Shown piece by piece: positions 23,386-36,710 of a stretch of 64,000 nt of DNA. Position numbers and translations under genes: made by a program. Within the stretch, counting starts at the first letter, position 1. Each line of letters opens with the position of its first letter. The notes under the pieces were generated by a model that saw nothing but the letters and a program-made list of their open reading frames with translations, was not told where the DNA came from and made no database searches. Source of the stretch: Pegea sp. RAD2-039 (Eukaryota; Chordata; Thaliacea; Salpida; Salpidae); assembly GCA_034620365.1 (NCBI GenBank), contig JAQGEQ010000380.1:3038001-3102000 (forward strand), written 5' to 3'.

Positions 23386-26300
23386 ATGATAAAATCCTTA
23401 TTACTGTCTCTAATTTTTCAAATTACGCTGAAAGCAGCAAATACTGAAACGTTCTCTCATCACTCATACCTAAATAATGCCAAAACAGTTTTACTTAAAT
23501 GGAACTTGAAGAATGAAACCATTACCTTTCAAGTTTGTTGATTTCTTATCATCTTTTCAATAATTTATCTACAATTGTATTTAAAAAATAATTCATCATG
23601 TAAACATATTAAATACTTAATTATATAAATAAAATAAATAAATTATTTTGATATCTCATTATAATGTTACTGAAATAAATGAAAAGTATTTCTAATCCGA
23701 TAAATTTTGACCTGTAACCGTTAACTAGCTGCAAACCAAATCTCTTGGTTGGATCGGTGTGGGTCTATCTCCAAATGGTGGAATGAAGAATGCTGATATA
23801 GTGGTTGGTTGGGTAGATGGTTCGCAAACATTTCTTGTTGTAAGTATTCAGAAAGAATCTAAAATTCAATCAATTATTTAAAGCGTTAAAGAAGAAATTG
23901 GTTTTTAAATGTAATTTGCTTGAATCCAAATTCTCATTTCTTTAAATAAGATCTACGACTAGACGTGAGCTCTTTATATTCAGGACGCTCACGGAGTAGG
24001 TGAAGTGCGTCCAATTAAAGATAAGTCTCAAGACGCAATTCTTCTGGGCGGAAAAGAAGAAGATGGTTGGACAATTATTAATTTTAGCAGAAAATTGCAA
24101 ACTTGTGATAAAAATGATATGACAATCACGGTAAGATTTTATTGTAGCAAATGGCAATTAGTTAGTTGATTAACTAATACAAACTAACTTACGAAAGTTT
24201 AAAGCGTTTTGGAATGATTTTTCTCTTTAATGTAACTGTTCGACCAAAAAAAAACTTGCTTTTGTAAAAACTTTACGGTTTTGGTTATGAAAAGAAAATT
24301 CAAAGTCATAGTCACCTGTTTGCTGTTTGCTGTTGAAAAAATGTAATTAATCCAAAAATAATTTAGCGTTAAAAAGTTATGTACTTAGATATAAAAAAAT
24401 ATAAAGTTACACGGAAAAAAATAGTAGAAATATAAAGTAAATTTTTAAATATACGTTTTATAACAAAATTAATTGTTTTTTATGGACTTTTAAAATAAAT
24501 CTCATAGGTAGTTTATTTTAGGAAGATACAATGAAAGTAATTTGGGCGTTTGGTGAATCGGATCCTGTTGACAACAATTTTGAATATCTGACGTACCATA
24601 AGAGAAATCGAGGTGCATTAAAAAGCTTGTTGAAATTTAAGAGAAAACTGAAGCGTGACCATATTCGTTTTCTGCAGTTTTTAATCTCTAGCTTTTATGT
24701 AGGTCAAAAAAGTTTGATTCTTATAAATAATGGGATGGGAAGTGAAGATAATGAAACACCAGACAATGACGAAATAGCATACGAGTTTTTACTTGATAAA
24801 TTTCATTTACCTGCTGTTGACACATATTACAATTGCAAGTTGTTTACCCTTCCTGATTTAAAGGAAAAGCATCATGTAATAGAAGTAAGTCAACTTTGAT
24901 ATTTCAAACAGGATACAATTAAAATGTACTTGCTTATTTTTTTAAATAGACTTTGAACGATTTACTTCTGCACAATGTAAAAGATTTGGCAACCAACTTT
25001 GTTTGACAATTATTTAAAAAATGTTCTTAATTTTAGTTATTCAAATCCTTATGAATTAATTAACGCTTGTACTATCTGTTGTTGCAGATGGAACCGATTA
25101 TTCAACCTAGTAGTGATGGTTATGTACATCATATGGTCGCTTATTTCTGTGATAGCTCCCTCGTAAGTTAATCTCTTTTATTTTTCACGTTATTAAAATG
25201 CATCAGTATATAACTACACATATTACAAGTATGCTATCTCTACAGTTAAAATATTTTTTTGAATGCATGGTATAGGTAATGAATCACTCGGTCATAGAAC
25301 ATGAATGCTATCATAGAAACATGCCTGAGTATTTTAACTTCTGTCAGGAGAACTTTTTCACTTGGGCAATTGGTGGCGGGGTAGGTGAATTTTAAAATCG
25401 AAAAGTTCCAACTTTTTTAATATATTTTGTTTATAATTTCGGTAAAATATAAATTACTTTTCAGAAAAATACTCTTCCATCAGTAGCAGGTATCCCACTG
25501 GGCGAGACTGATTCTCCAAAATACTTTATTCTGGAAACTCATTTTGACAACCCAGAGATGAGAGGAGGTAAAAATATTTTTGTAATATTTTCAAAAACTT
25601 TATACTTAATATTATTTAATTAATGAGCGTTTTGAAAAAACCAGATTAACTAAATAAAATCAAAACAACAACAACACTTCTCTCAATCTTCATCAGTCTT
25701 ATTTTTGATGCTTGTGTAACTCTATTTCTTAATGCTCACAGATATCGTAGACTCATCTGGCTTCAAAATGTATTTCACCAAAAATCTTCGCCAGTACGAC
25801 TCTGGGATGCTTCAAATTGGCCGCATCAGTATTTGGGATTTGGCAATTCCTCCGAACCAAGAAAATTTCGAGCTTGAAGGAGACTGTTCCAGCACATGTA
25901 TTGAGAAAGTTAGTTGTTGTTAACGTTTTAATTGTACAACTAGTTTCTGAAGAAAGTAGTTTCCAAATTGTGGTTTGGAGACAAATGTTATGCTCTAAAA
26001 GAATTTATCTTAAGTAAACCACGTAATCAAAAATGCTTTAAGAGAAAAGCTTTTTATTATGTTTTGTTAAAAATTGTTATGTGTCATGTGAGTTGCTTTG
26101 AATAAAGCTTCTCAACTGGAAACTATTTCCAAATTTTCGAAATTAAAAGAATCTGTAAAAATATTTAAACTTTGAAATCATTCTTAAAATATCTTTAGAT
26201 TTTATCGAAAGTTTTTAAGATAACTCTTTAATATCAACTTTAAACTTTTTAAAGCTCAACAAGTACGTTGTTCTGATAAAACTTTTTGTTTTAGAATTAT

Positions 26301-27878
26301 GTAAATTTGTTTTTACTTTTAGGGTATGAATGTTTCAGCTGTTGACAGCATTTATATTTTCTCTACACTCTTACACTCTCATCTTATTGGTCGTAAATTG
26401 GAATTAAAGCATGTAAGGTGAGTGGTTTTATCATTAATATGTGATTTCATGTATTATAAATAAAACTATTCTCGTCTAGAAATGGAAAAGAACTGAAGTA
26501 TATCGCTCGCGACAACTCTTACGATTTTAATTACCAAGAATCCCGTACAATGAATCCTCCGGTTGAAGTAAAAAAGGGAGATGGCCTTAAAGTTGTTTGT
26601 CATTATAATTCAAAGTCGATTAAAGGCACAACTGTTGTAAGTTTAAAATTCTTTATTACTAATTCTCTATTTATTGATTATAAATCTGTCATCATCGCTT
26701 AATAACTTTAAAGCTTTTTCGAATTTAAACAAAAATTTAAGCTTCTTTATGATATCTTTCTAATTAAAGTCAAACTTTAGTTCAACTATCCACTATGTTT
26801 TGATTACAGGGCGGAGAGTCAACTACAGAGGAAATGTGCCTGGCTTTTGCAATGTACTATCCAAAAATTAAAGTAAATAAATGCCAAAGTTATTTAAATC
26901 ATGGAGACTTTCTTGGTTTTCTTAAACTTGATGTACTCCAGTAAGTTTTAGTTATTGTCGTTCTATAATTAGTCTTAAAATTGGTTATCTAAATTCAATT
27001 ATTTCAGTTATTACAATATAAAGAAGGAGGATATTTATCTTAATTCTACAAAAGATCTTGTAACATTATCAGATTATTGGAAAACGGTAAGTTTGCATCA
27101 TTAGATTAATTTTTATAAAAATTAAGTTGTTAGCATAAAAATTTCAGCCAGGTATTAAATCTATTCACAAAAAGTAATTTTGTTGAGAATTTGTTTATTT
27201 CGTTACAAATTTCATCATTATACTTATCTGTATTTTTGTGATTTTCAACTGTTTTATACTTGGCTGTGTTTCAACTTCTCTACATTAATTCTGTTCAGCT
27301 TTGGTACTTGAGCGTTCTGACTTAAAGCTCTCTGCAGTCACCCTGTGTTATGTTCACTTTAAAAGCAATACGAACTCTTATCTGCATTCTTAAATAAAAT
27401 TTGAAAAATATGACAAACTTGTGTTATAGAAAACATGGACAGAAGATGAAATTTCAGATTACAGCAAGAAACTAAAAGAATGGAGGATAAATCATTATTG
27501 TTCGAAAGCAGGCTTTTTGGAAAAAGTAAGTTTCATTTAAGAAAATTGTTGAAAATGTCATCAATTGATTTGTCAACTAATATAAAATAATTTAGCAAAC
27601 TGATAGGAAATGTAAATTAGGTATACAGCTACACTTAAATGATAATCTTAATATTATCTCTTATTTAATAGCTAAATGTTTAGAAACTTTTCAAATTCGT
27701 AAAAACTTTTTGTTTTTAGTCTCAGTATTATTTAAATTCGAAAGATGTCATAATCAATGAAAGCTATGTAGAGCCTGATGAGTGCAAAAAAGATGGAGTG
27801 AGAAATACAACTTCTCGTATTGTTTCACATTTTTCACTTCAAATTCTCTGTTACATTGCTATGTTTTTTAGATTTTGA
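23386..27878 (+). CDS. DBH-like copper monooxygenase (MOXD1 type)
   Basis: Fourteen exons with consistent phases join to 644 residues: 23386-23532, 23729-23839, 23984-24130, 24522-24884, 25088-25162, 25276-25380, 25465-25567, 25742-25908, 26323-26417, 26480-26636, 26810-26940, 27008-27086, 27430-27525, 27720-27878. In order there is a signal peptide (about residues 1-18), a DOMON domain (GWIGVGLSPNGGMKNADIVV), and both halves of the Cu(II) type II ascorbate-dependent monooxygenase fold. The copper ligands of this family are visible: HHM (exon 5) and the His of ETHFDNP (exon 7) for the first site, and HSH (exon 9) and the Met of EEMCLA (exon 11) for the second. The C-terminus is hydrophobic (LQILCYIAMFFRF), suggesting a membrane or GPI anchor. 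Length and order fit MOXD1 (about 613 in human) better than DBH itself. Human MOXD1 is a secretory-pathway protein with no firmly known substrate. AATAAA occurs at 28008 and 28038. Confidence 0.9.
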
Positions 27879-29140
27879 TTTTCTTCGTAAGCCTTATCCT
27901 AGTTTTTGTTAAAATAATGAAAGATGAATTTGTTTAATTCAACACTTGTAAAAACCATAAACCAGCCTTTCTCATACGTTTTTGAATCAGATTTCTTAGA
28001 ATGAAAAATAAAACGCTGACTAATTTGTAGACTTAACAATAAAGTTGTGGCCAATCTCAATTGAAGTGTTTAATATTTCGTTATTTACAAAATAATGAAA
28101 AATTTTGAAGAAATGAAATCAAAACGGCGTTGCACACTTTTACCACGGTAGAAACTGTGGTAAGTTTTGTTACTCGAAAAGCTCATGTAAAGAAAATACA
28201 GCTGGTGTTCGATTGGGAAGCTTATACCAGTCTTTTATAATAATTTTAAGCTCTTTGAAGGAGACCACGACTATAATCCATTAATATTATGTTTTACTTC
28301 ACTTTTTGTGATTATTTAGATGTATATATTTTTACTTTCTAAGCTACTACCTGAAAAGCATCATATAATGGTTTGTTTATTTTGATCAATTATCTAAACG
28401 AAGTTACCAGGAATAATTGGTATCTAAATATCTTGCAGTTTCTGCATGTATGTACAAAACCTTTTCCAAAAAGCTTTGCTTTGTTTTTAAATTGAATACT
28501 ATTTAGGAACATTAACCATTCGTCTTAATAAGTCTTTCTGCATTAAATCGTTCTGTGTAAGAGCTAAGATAGGTAAGATTATAACAAAGTCTTCATTTAC
28601 TTAACTTAAAAAAAGGTTTATATAAAAAACTAACTGTGTTGACTAAAGTGAACTTTCTTTCAAAAATGCTAGAATGATCAAAGTAAAACTCGTTAAGTTT
28701 TAGTGATCTGCGTATAATACTGCAAATACTGCTGGATATTTGTGCAACATTTCAAAATGAAAAATAGTTTTAAAGATCCAATTGTAAACCGGAATAACTT
28801 TATAATTATCTGCTTCTTTATTAAACCGTTAAAATCAAAGTCAATAGCTTAAAGCTTTTTGATTAGAAGCCATAATTGTCCAGTTGTATACCGACGGCCG
28901 AAAAAAGTATATAATTAGTAGAGAGTCATATGCCTATAGGAGAAAATTTTAGGAAATATTTTCAAGGACATAATAAATACTCCGCCAGTAAAAACCATTT
29001 TATTGCTATGTTTTATAGAGTTAGTTTTATTTACGGTTATATTTTACAATCAAAAAATCTGATAGCTTATTTTAAGCACTTAATATAAATTTCACAATAA
29101 AACTAGATATTTCACAAGATTCAAGAATTCAAACTCTGAA
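27879..29140. other. 3' region of the monooxygenase and AT-rich spacer
   Basis: It contains the polyadenylation signals at 28008 and 28038. Beyond about 28070 I see no gene. Confidence 0.4.
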
Positions 29141-29144
29141 AGCA

Positions 29145-29485
29145 TTTATCAGCTCTAATTAGTTCAATTAGAACGAAACTCTTTCTCTAATTAGGTTAAA
29201 TTATCTCTTTGCAATTGCAACCAATTTCCTAATTTAACTTTCAGTTTGACAATAGGCAATAGAGTTTTAACAAAAAGACTGAAGTATTATTCATTTAATT
29301 AATCACTTAAAAAAAAGTAGATTTTATTTCTTAATTAATAAATTAACAAAACTTGAATAGTTTAAATAGCTGTTCAGTTTTGACTAAAGACATTAGCTCA
29401 AAATTTTGTGGAAGGCAGTAGCAGTGTATACAAACTTAAACTTTTCCTAACGAGCGTAAATTTTATACAGTTAAAATACTTTCAG
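29145..29485 (+). promoter_or_regulatory. Orphan, decayed copy of the family promoter block
   Basis: It carries the same motif series as the four gene promoters (CTAATTAGTTCAATTAGAAC, TTGCAATTGCAACCAATTTC, GTTTAAATAGCTG), but the TATA position reads TATACAA (29427-29433) and no peptide exon follows before the next promoter block at 29740. It is a duplicated promoter that lost its gene, or a duplicated upstream regulatory block of copy 4. Confidence 0.6.
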
Positions 29486-29739
29486 CATTTTAAAAATTTA
29501 AACTGACTCTTTAAACTGATTAATTTGAAATAAGGATGAAAATCTAAAAGAGACAATTAGCAATTATAAAGCGAAAGAGAATCTTATTTTATCATTTAAT
29601 TGTAATATTGATTCTTTAATACTGACAACAGAGATTTCACGTTTCGATATAAAGAAATAATTTTGTAAAAATTATCAAGCATAATTTATGAGTAGACACG
29701 CTTGAAGCACTGTATTTGTTATCACTGATATTTAATAAA

Positions 29740-30070
29740 CTCTTAATTAAGTTAAATTATCTTCTTTCAATTGCAACTGACTTCCTAATATATATTTCAG
29801 TTTGATATTAGACAATAGAGTTTTAACAATTAAATGTGAAAGAAATATTATTCATTTAATTAATCACTTAATACAATCAGCTTTTATTTCTTAATTAATA
29901 TATTCACTAAACTTGAATAGTTTAAATAGCTGTTCAGTTTTGACTAAATTCATTAGCAAAAAATGTTGTGAAAGACAGTAATAGTGTATAAAAGCTGGAA
30001 CTTATCAGAATAATATCAGACTTTATACAGTTTAAGCTATTTTGAAATAAAAACTAATATTGAAAAACAA
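29740..30070 (+). promoter_or_regulatory. Conserved family promoter block, copy 4
   Basis: It has CTTTCAATTGCAACTGACTT, GTTTAAATAGCTGTTCAG and TATAAAA at 29987-29993, 429 bases before the ATG. It is more diverged than the blocks of copies 1-3. Confidence 0.65.
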
Positions 30071-30415
30071 AAAAGCAATAATGGTGATTGTACGAAGTAT
30101 TTTAGTTTAAAAAGTCAGCTATTTATGGCAGTTGTTGTAAATATTTAAATGTTATCCTTTTTATTGAAGCGATAAATAGATAAAGAACAAGCTCGCTGAT
30201 TTTGATGATTTTCTTATCGTCTGTTTTATTAATTTGTTTGTTACTGTAATTATGTACCTTTAAACAGAAAATAATTTCACTATAAGCTAAAAACAGTTTA
30301 GAAACAAAAATAGAAAGAATATTTTGCTTCAATGCAAAATGCATAAAGTTTTCTATTTGAAAACATAAATTTGACTTTTAATTCACTCATTACTCAATTG
30401 ATTTACAGATAAAAA

Positions 30416-30772
30416 ATGAACACAAAAGTTATTATTGTTTTGGTTGCTGTCTGCTTCGTTGCCTTGTCACAGGGTCACAATACAGATTCGTAAGTTTTAG
30501 TCATTTTATTTCAAAATTCTATTAAATTACGACAATATATTAAAAATATTTTAAATTTACAGACATAACGAAGCTACCAACAACGACAAATCTGTAAGTA
30601 AATGAAGATTTTATAGACATAAATTAAAATGAAATCTTAATTTCAGTTCGATGATACTACCTATGATCAAATTCTTGCAAAACTCTTCAGCCAACTAGTC
30701 AAACGAGTTGGAGTTGCTAACGCTAAGAAGCTTGTAGCTGATCTTACTAAAAAATATCCAGTTCAAGGATAA
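30416..30772 (+). CDS. Small secreted peptide, family copy 4
   Basis: Exons 30416-30489, 30563-30593 and 30647-30772 encode 76 residues. The signal peptide is unchanged from copies 1-3 in protein and, except for one silent base, in DNA. Right after it the mature N-terminus is rewritten (HNTDS-HNEATNNDKS), which removes the single Cys of the other copies, and exon 2 is one codon shorter. Exon 3 is again almost unchanged against copy 3 (V to I, T to A). The 3' untranslated intron starts at GTATGT, 30774. It lies about 16 kb from copy 3, beyond the monooxygenase gene, so the cluster has been split or copy 4 was transposed. Function is unknown. Confidence 0.85.
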
Positions 30773-31924
30773 GGTATGTTGTAAACTTAAATACTGTTTC
30801 AAGTGATAACTTGATAACTATTTACGATAAAAACTAACGAGTTTGGTAGTCATAAAAAATATGTTTTAAAATATTAATCATCATTTTTTGAAACTGTAAT
30901 GTTTAATTGTACAAACTTACTTTTTTATATTCTTACAAGCAATTAAAACTAATTAATAAAATCTTTAAAATAGTATTGACACTCATTTTATGTTTTCAGT
31001 TTCAAGATCATTGCATTTATACAATCTACATCAGTTCACAGATGAAATTGTTATTTTAGATATATTTACGCTATCTCATCATTAAAAGCAAACTCATTGT
31101 ACTTTTGAAGATTGTATTGGGATTTTTTGAGTATTTGTAGAATGATTCAGTATTAGGATTCACCTAGATACAATTTATAAGCTTTAATTTAGTGATTAAA
31201 CTTTATACTGAAAAAAAAACTAGATAAAATTATTTTATATTAGAAGTTTATATCGGCTACTTGAAACTTCACTAAAATTCTGACAAAGAAATATAGTTCA
31301 CAGCAATGCTGCTATCATATCATTTATTATCTTTCCATCTGCATGTTCCATCTATATTTGATATATTTGCTGATTTGAACATCACCTTTGTATAAGTTGG
31401 AGAATAAACAAATACATACAGCACCAAAGTTCGTATGATGTACTTATACAGTTATTGGTTAAAGAAATTTATGAGCTACTTATAAGAGTATAGAAAATAA
31501 AAATTAAAAAGTGGTTTATTTTTCTTTTACAGGTGAATATGTCTTGCCATCTATAATGTAATTTTTTGATTGTATAATTTCTATTAATTCTTACAACTTT
31601 ATTTTTATCACTGTCTTAATTTAAGTTTATAACTGCTTGCTTTGATTGATGAGAGCGTTAAATTTATAAGTTTCAGCAATTTGAGTTGTATTTATGACAC
31701 GAGTTAATGTTACAGAACTAATTATGTTATTCTTATGAGCATAATGTGTTGTTTTAACATCAGGGTTATTTTTTCCTGCTATAAATTTTTGATTTCTTTG
31801 ATGGAAAGTTTATTTTTTGCAAATAAACAAACTTTGCAAGACCAAATAGAATTTTGAACACATTTCAGTGTAAGATCTTGTAATGCGAAGTTTTGATTCA
31901 ACTTAATATTAATCGTAAATAAAT
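30773..31924 (+). other. 3' flank of copy 4, shared with copy 3
   Basis: It holds the 3' untranslated intron, a terminal exon near 31001 and about 1 kb matching 14632-15775. The match stops where the CR1-like 3' end begins. Confidence 0.5.
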
Positions 31925-32240
31925 ACCTTGTCATTTGTTGTAAAAGACATTGTCATGTCAGACTCGTGCTGTTCAAGATGAAGTTAAACCGTTTTAATAT
32001 TGCCACAATTGTCATTTCTAAGCTGTGATTATATTTCGCTTTTTTATATTATTAACATTCTATGTAATTATTAACTGTTATATTCTTTGAAGGCTACCTG
32101 AAATGTTCTACATCTTTTTTTTCTGTATTTCCAACTTAATTATATATAATATTATTTGTGAGAATGTGTTTTAGCGAGAGGTGCCCTTTTCAGGCACCCT
32201 CCTTCTATTCTATTTTAATAAATAAATTAATTAAAAAGAA
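31925..32240 (+). mobile_element. CR1-like LINE 3' end
   Basis: It matches 955-1205 (TGTCATTTCTAAGCTGTGAT, GAGAATGTGTTTTAGCGAGA) and ends in AATAAATAAATT. It is 5'-truncated and non-coding. Confidence 0.7.
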
Positions 32241-32689
32241 ATAAAATAGTGTAACCTATTTATAACCTCAAAATTAAGTTTTTAATTTTTTATTAGATTA
32301 ACCTTCTAATTTTCTCAAATATTTTCTTATTTTATTGTCATTTAAAGCTGAAATTAAAAATAGGAAACGAAATCATTAAGTAAATTTTTCTAATAAAACT
32401 AAAACTATTTTAAGCGTAAAAGATATTTAATCAAAAACCTTGTTTTCTATAAGTAAGTATATAGCTAACTAATTTAACTGATCTATTGTTGTTAGCTAAG
32501 TCCTGGCTATCTGAAAAAATAAATAAACGGTTTGTTCCTCCGTTAATATCATTATCAGATATGATCCTATTGGCAGCAGAGATGGCAATGCGAGTTCTTT
32601 AAAAGCGATTTAAAAGCAAAATAGACTCATACGAATTTAGATTCATTCCAATTTGTAACGTCTCACTATAATCCAATTATTCTATTATG

Positions 32690-34275
32690 CTATAGTTAGT
32701 ACTACGCCAGGGTATTTTATGTTTTATTATTGGCGGATTTTAATCTTCTTGAGCGAATTGAACTCTGTGTTTAGGTGATTTTATTCATAAACTGTCTAAC
32801 TCAATGTATTCATGAACCCACTTAATTGAAAATTCGTAATTTGGACCTTTTATTTTATAACACCACAAGACTCAAGAAATGTTGTTCTGTTGAGTCAAAC
32901 ATCCTTTCTCTTTGGCTTAAATCTCTTATAGTTCAATTTAATTCACCTGTAAATTTCCCTAATGGTGATATGATCTATCCTAAATTCTATACAGCTAACT
33001 TTGAAAAGATCAGCACCAATTAATCCTACTTCAATGTATGTTTATTGAAAAGCCATCTTTACAGTTTTCCTATCACAATTTCAATCAAATTTTCACCAAT
33101 CGTGTTCAAATGTTTACTCCACTAAAAATTCCCTCCCTTTTCAATCGAATTAAAACTCTGCTTTACATTAACCACAGTTGAAAAAAGCATCTTTTTCAGA
33201 AAATATTTAGAGTTGAAAATTTCTATAAAGTAAAATACAAGCTTAAGCGTAAAAAATATCGAAATTTAATAACAATTACAAAAAGAGCAAAGCTGTTGAC
33301 AGTAGTCATCCACGTGAATTCTATAGATTTACTAAATCTGAAGTTAATTTCTGCTTATCCATACCACCTCTGGTTGATAAAAGTATGTCTTAGTAATTCT
33401 TCTGAATGAGAGAGTGCCATCATTATCGCAGACCATACAAAAGAAGAGAAAAAAAAATTAAAACTACTAAAATACGAATCAACTTCTCTTACTGGTAGAT
33501 TTTTTTTTAATCTTCGAAGTGATTTTTCAGCAAAAGTTTTAATTCATTTTCTCTAAAAATTTACTTTTTGATTATCAATTTCTGATTCCTCTCAGTGATC
33601 AGCTGTTTTGCTGTTTCCACCACTGACTATGTTTTCCAGCAAATAATTCAGCAGCCAATATCATCTATACAGATATTTTTAAAGCTTTTGATTTAGTTTC
33701 ATATCCCATTAAACAGTTTGTATTAGAGTTTGGTACTAATGTTACTCTCATCTCTTGGATTTAGCAATTTATTGAAAATAGCAACAAGTCATCTCTGTTT
33801 TAAGTTTACTTCAGGCCTTCAGTGGCGTTCCTCAAGTCAGCACTTTAATCCCTTCAATATTCATATCAATGATATTACACTCTGTTCTTCATCAACTTTT
33901 TACCAAATTCTCGAGTCTTTTGTATGGAGCTCAACTATTTAAGTCTTCATCCACACAACTCTTTCAAACATCGTTTACAAGTAGCTTTCCTGATATATGG
34001 TGCACTGTTTTCTTCATGCACAGACTATCTCTGCAACCTAAATATTAAATCCTTGTAATATCAACGCTATGTCACTGACCTCGTACTACTATTTAAAAGT
34101 ATTATTGGTTTCTGTAATCTTAACTTTGATGATTTCTTTAAAGATCTTTTAATCTTTCATGCGTCTTCAAAGAAATGTCACTTAAAGTTATCCCACTCAA
34201 CAACTTTAAATATATCCAGTGGAATAACAGTTTTTTTTAATAGTGTAACCACGGTATGGGATCTTTTCCAGGCTC
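32690..34275 (+). mobile_element. Degenerate LINE with reverse transcriptase
   Basis: Pieces of a non-LTR polyprotein appear in order on the plus strand: a linker-like YKLKRKKYRNLITITKRA near 33236-33290, an RT core piece (TDIFKAFDLVSYPI near 33670-33715) followed by FIENSNKSS near 33763-33792, and a C-terminal piece near 34190-34280. Frames are broken in several places. It is not clearly the CR1-like family seen elsewhere in the window. Confidence 0.6.
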
Positions 34276-36020
34276 TATCACTACTTTAAATTAATGTGTT
34301 GTATAAAAAATATGATTTATGTAACTTCGTTTACAACAGATTTATAATGCTGCTAGTTTCTTTGTTTTCTTCACTTATTTTGTTATTTAGTATTATTTAT
34401 TCTTAATATATACATAGTTACGCCTCTGCAGTGTACCTATTTTGCCTACATTAATTTGCTACGTGGTGAAACCTAATGCTTTTTTTCAAGATTTATGTTT
34501 TTACAGCTAGTATTATGCATAAAATCGAAAGTATTATTTTATTCTTATCGACATAGTTGAAAATCTATTTAATTTATTTACGTTTTTTTTTACATAATTT
34601 AATTATGTAAAACCTACGCATAATAAATTTTATTTATAGTATATTTGCTGTATACCTTGAGTAATTAAAAAAAAACATTGCAGATGAAGAAGCAAGTAAA
34701 CTGCCGGTCATTTGACATCGGACAGCGGACTTGGCAAAACTCCTGGAGATAAAATAAAAAATCATAACATTTGCATACACAAGCTTCCTGTGATTTTTGT
34801 ATATATTTTATTAATATCTAAATTTTAAAAGACTACAAATAAATTTAAATTTATTAGCATTTGATTTTTTAATTTATTACAATTTATTACTTTACAATTG
34901 TTGACAATTTAGCAGTTACATCATGGTTACTCTAAATGATTTTCTATGTTGCTTTTAATTGTTGACAAAAATTGAATCTCACAGTAAATATGTATTTATA
35001 GTATTTAAGACAAATATTCGTCTGTCGCTTGGTAAAATAAGTTAAAGACACTAAAAACTTAAATACTAGCATAATCAATCAAATATAAGAGAAACGATTT
35101 ACATATTTTCCTTATGACCACTAAATAATTTTATCTATTGTTATTTATTATTATCTTGATTATCTAATTTCAATAACTTTTATCGAATAATTGTTGAGCA
35201 ACAATCAACTTTAAAAAGAGATGCGTTGTTATTTGCCTGAATATTTCATTGAATTCCTGTTTAAGTAATGTTTTAAAACGCCTTAGATAGTGAACCTTCT
35301 AAAGTAAAACTTTTTCAATTTTAAATAATATATCGTCTCTACAGGCGCTTCTATCTAAATTTTACTTTGTCCAAAAAAATAGTTTTTTAACTGCTAATAG
35401 ACAGAAAATAGAAGAGCTTTTAAAGATATAGCTTTACGATCTTAACAATATCTATAAAAATTAGTTTGACCACTTTTAAATAATGATGTCAGTTTACTTG
35501 TTTTGTAGCTTTATGAATTACAACAAGATTTAAAACTAAAAGTTGAGTTTATTGAAAGTCTACAGTAATAAAGAGCTGCGGGATAAAATCTAGAGAAATG
35601 ATAATTAATAATTCAAGTTTACTGAAATTTTTAGCTTTTGTTTAATTTTTAAAAACATTTATTTTTGTTAGTCTCATAAACAATACTTTTGTTATAAGCA
35701 GACATAAAAGCACAAATATTCTTTTACTGTTAGAATTATTAGTTCTTAGGCTTTTTATTTTAAAGTATTTTTATGTGATTTAAATAAATGTTATAAGTGG
35801 TATTTTTTGTGCCTTTAAAAGATGAAAACAAAACTAATTATAATAAATTTATAACTTACTTTGAATGTACCTATTTTTTATTTTCTAAAGTAACAAATTG
35901 CCATGTAAGCTTTAATCTGCATTTTTTCTTTTTGATTATTATAAACTTAATTTATTGATTAATTACAGCATTTATGTTTAAAAAATCTAATAAATTTATA
36001 GTTTAAACCATAAATTAAAA
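34276..36020. other. AT-rich intergenic region
   Basis: No gene is recognised. A short less AT-rich piece near 34680-34760 could be old element sequence. Confidence 0.4.
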
Positions 36021-36024
36021 TATT

Positions 36025-36710
<686 letters not shown>

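Noticed and set aside
24531-24899. 122-codon frame considered as a separate gene.
   Set aside because: It is exon 4 of the monooxygenase, bounded by good splice sites and in phase with its neighbours.
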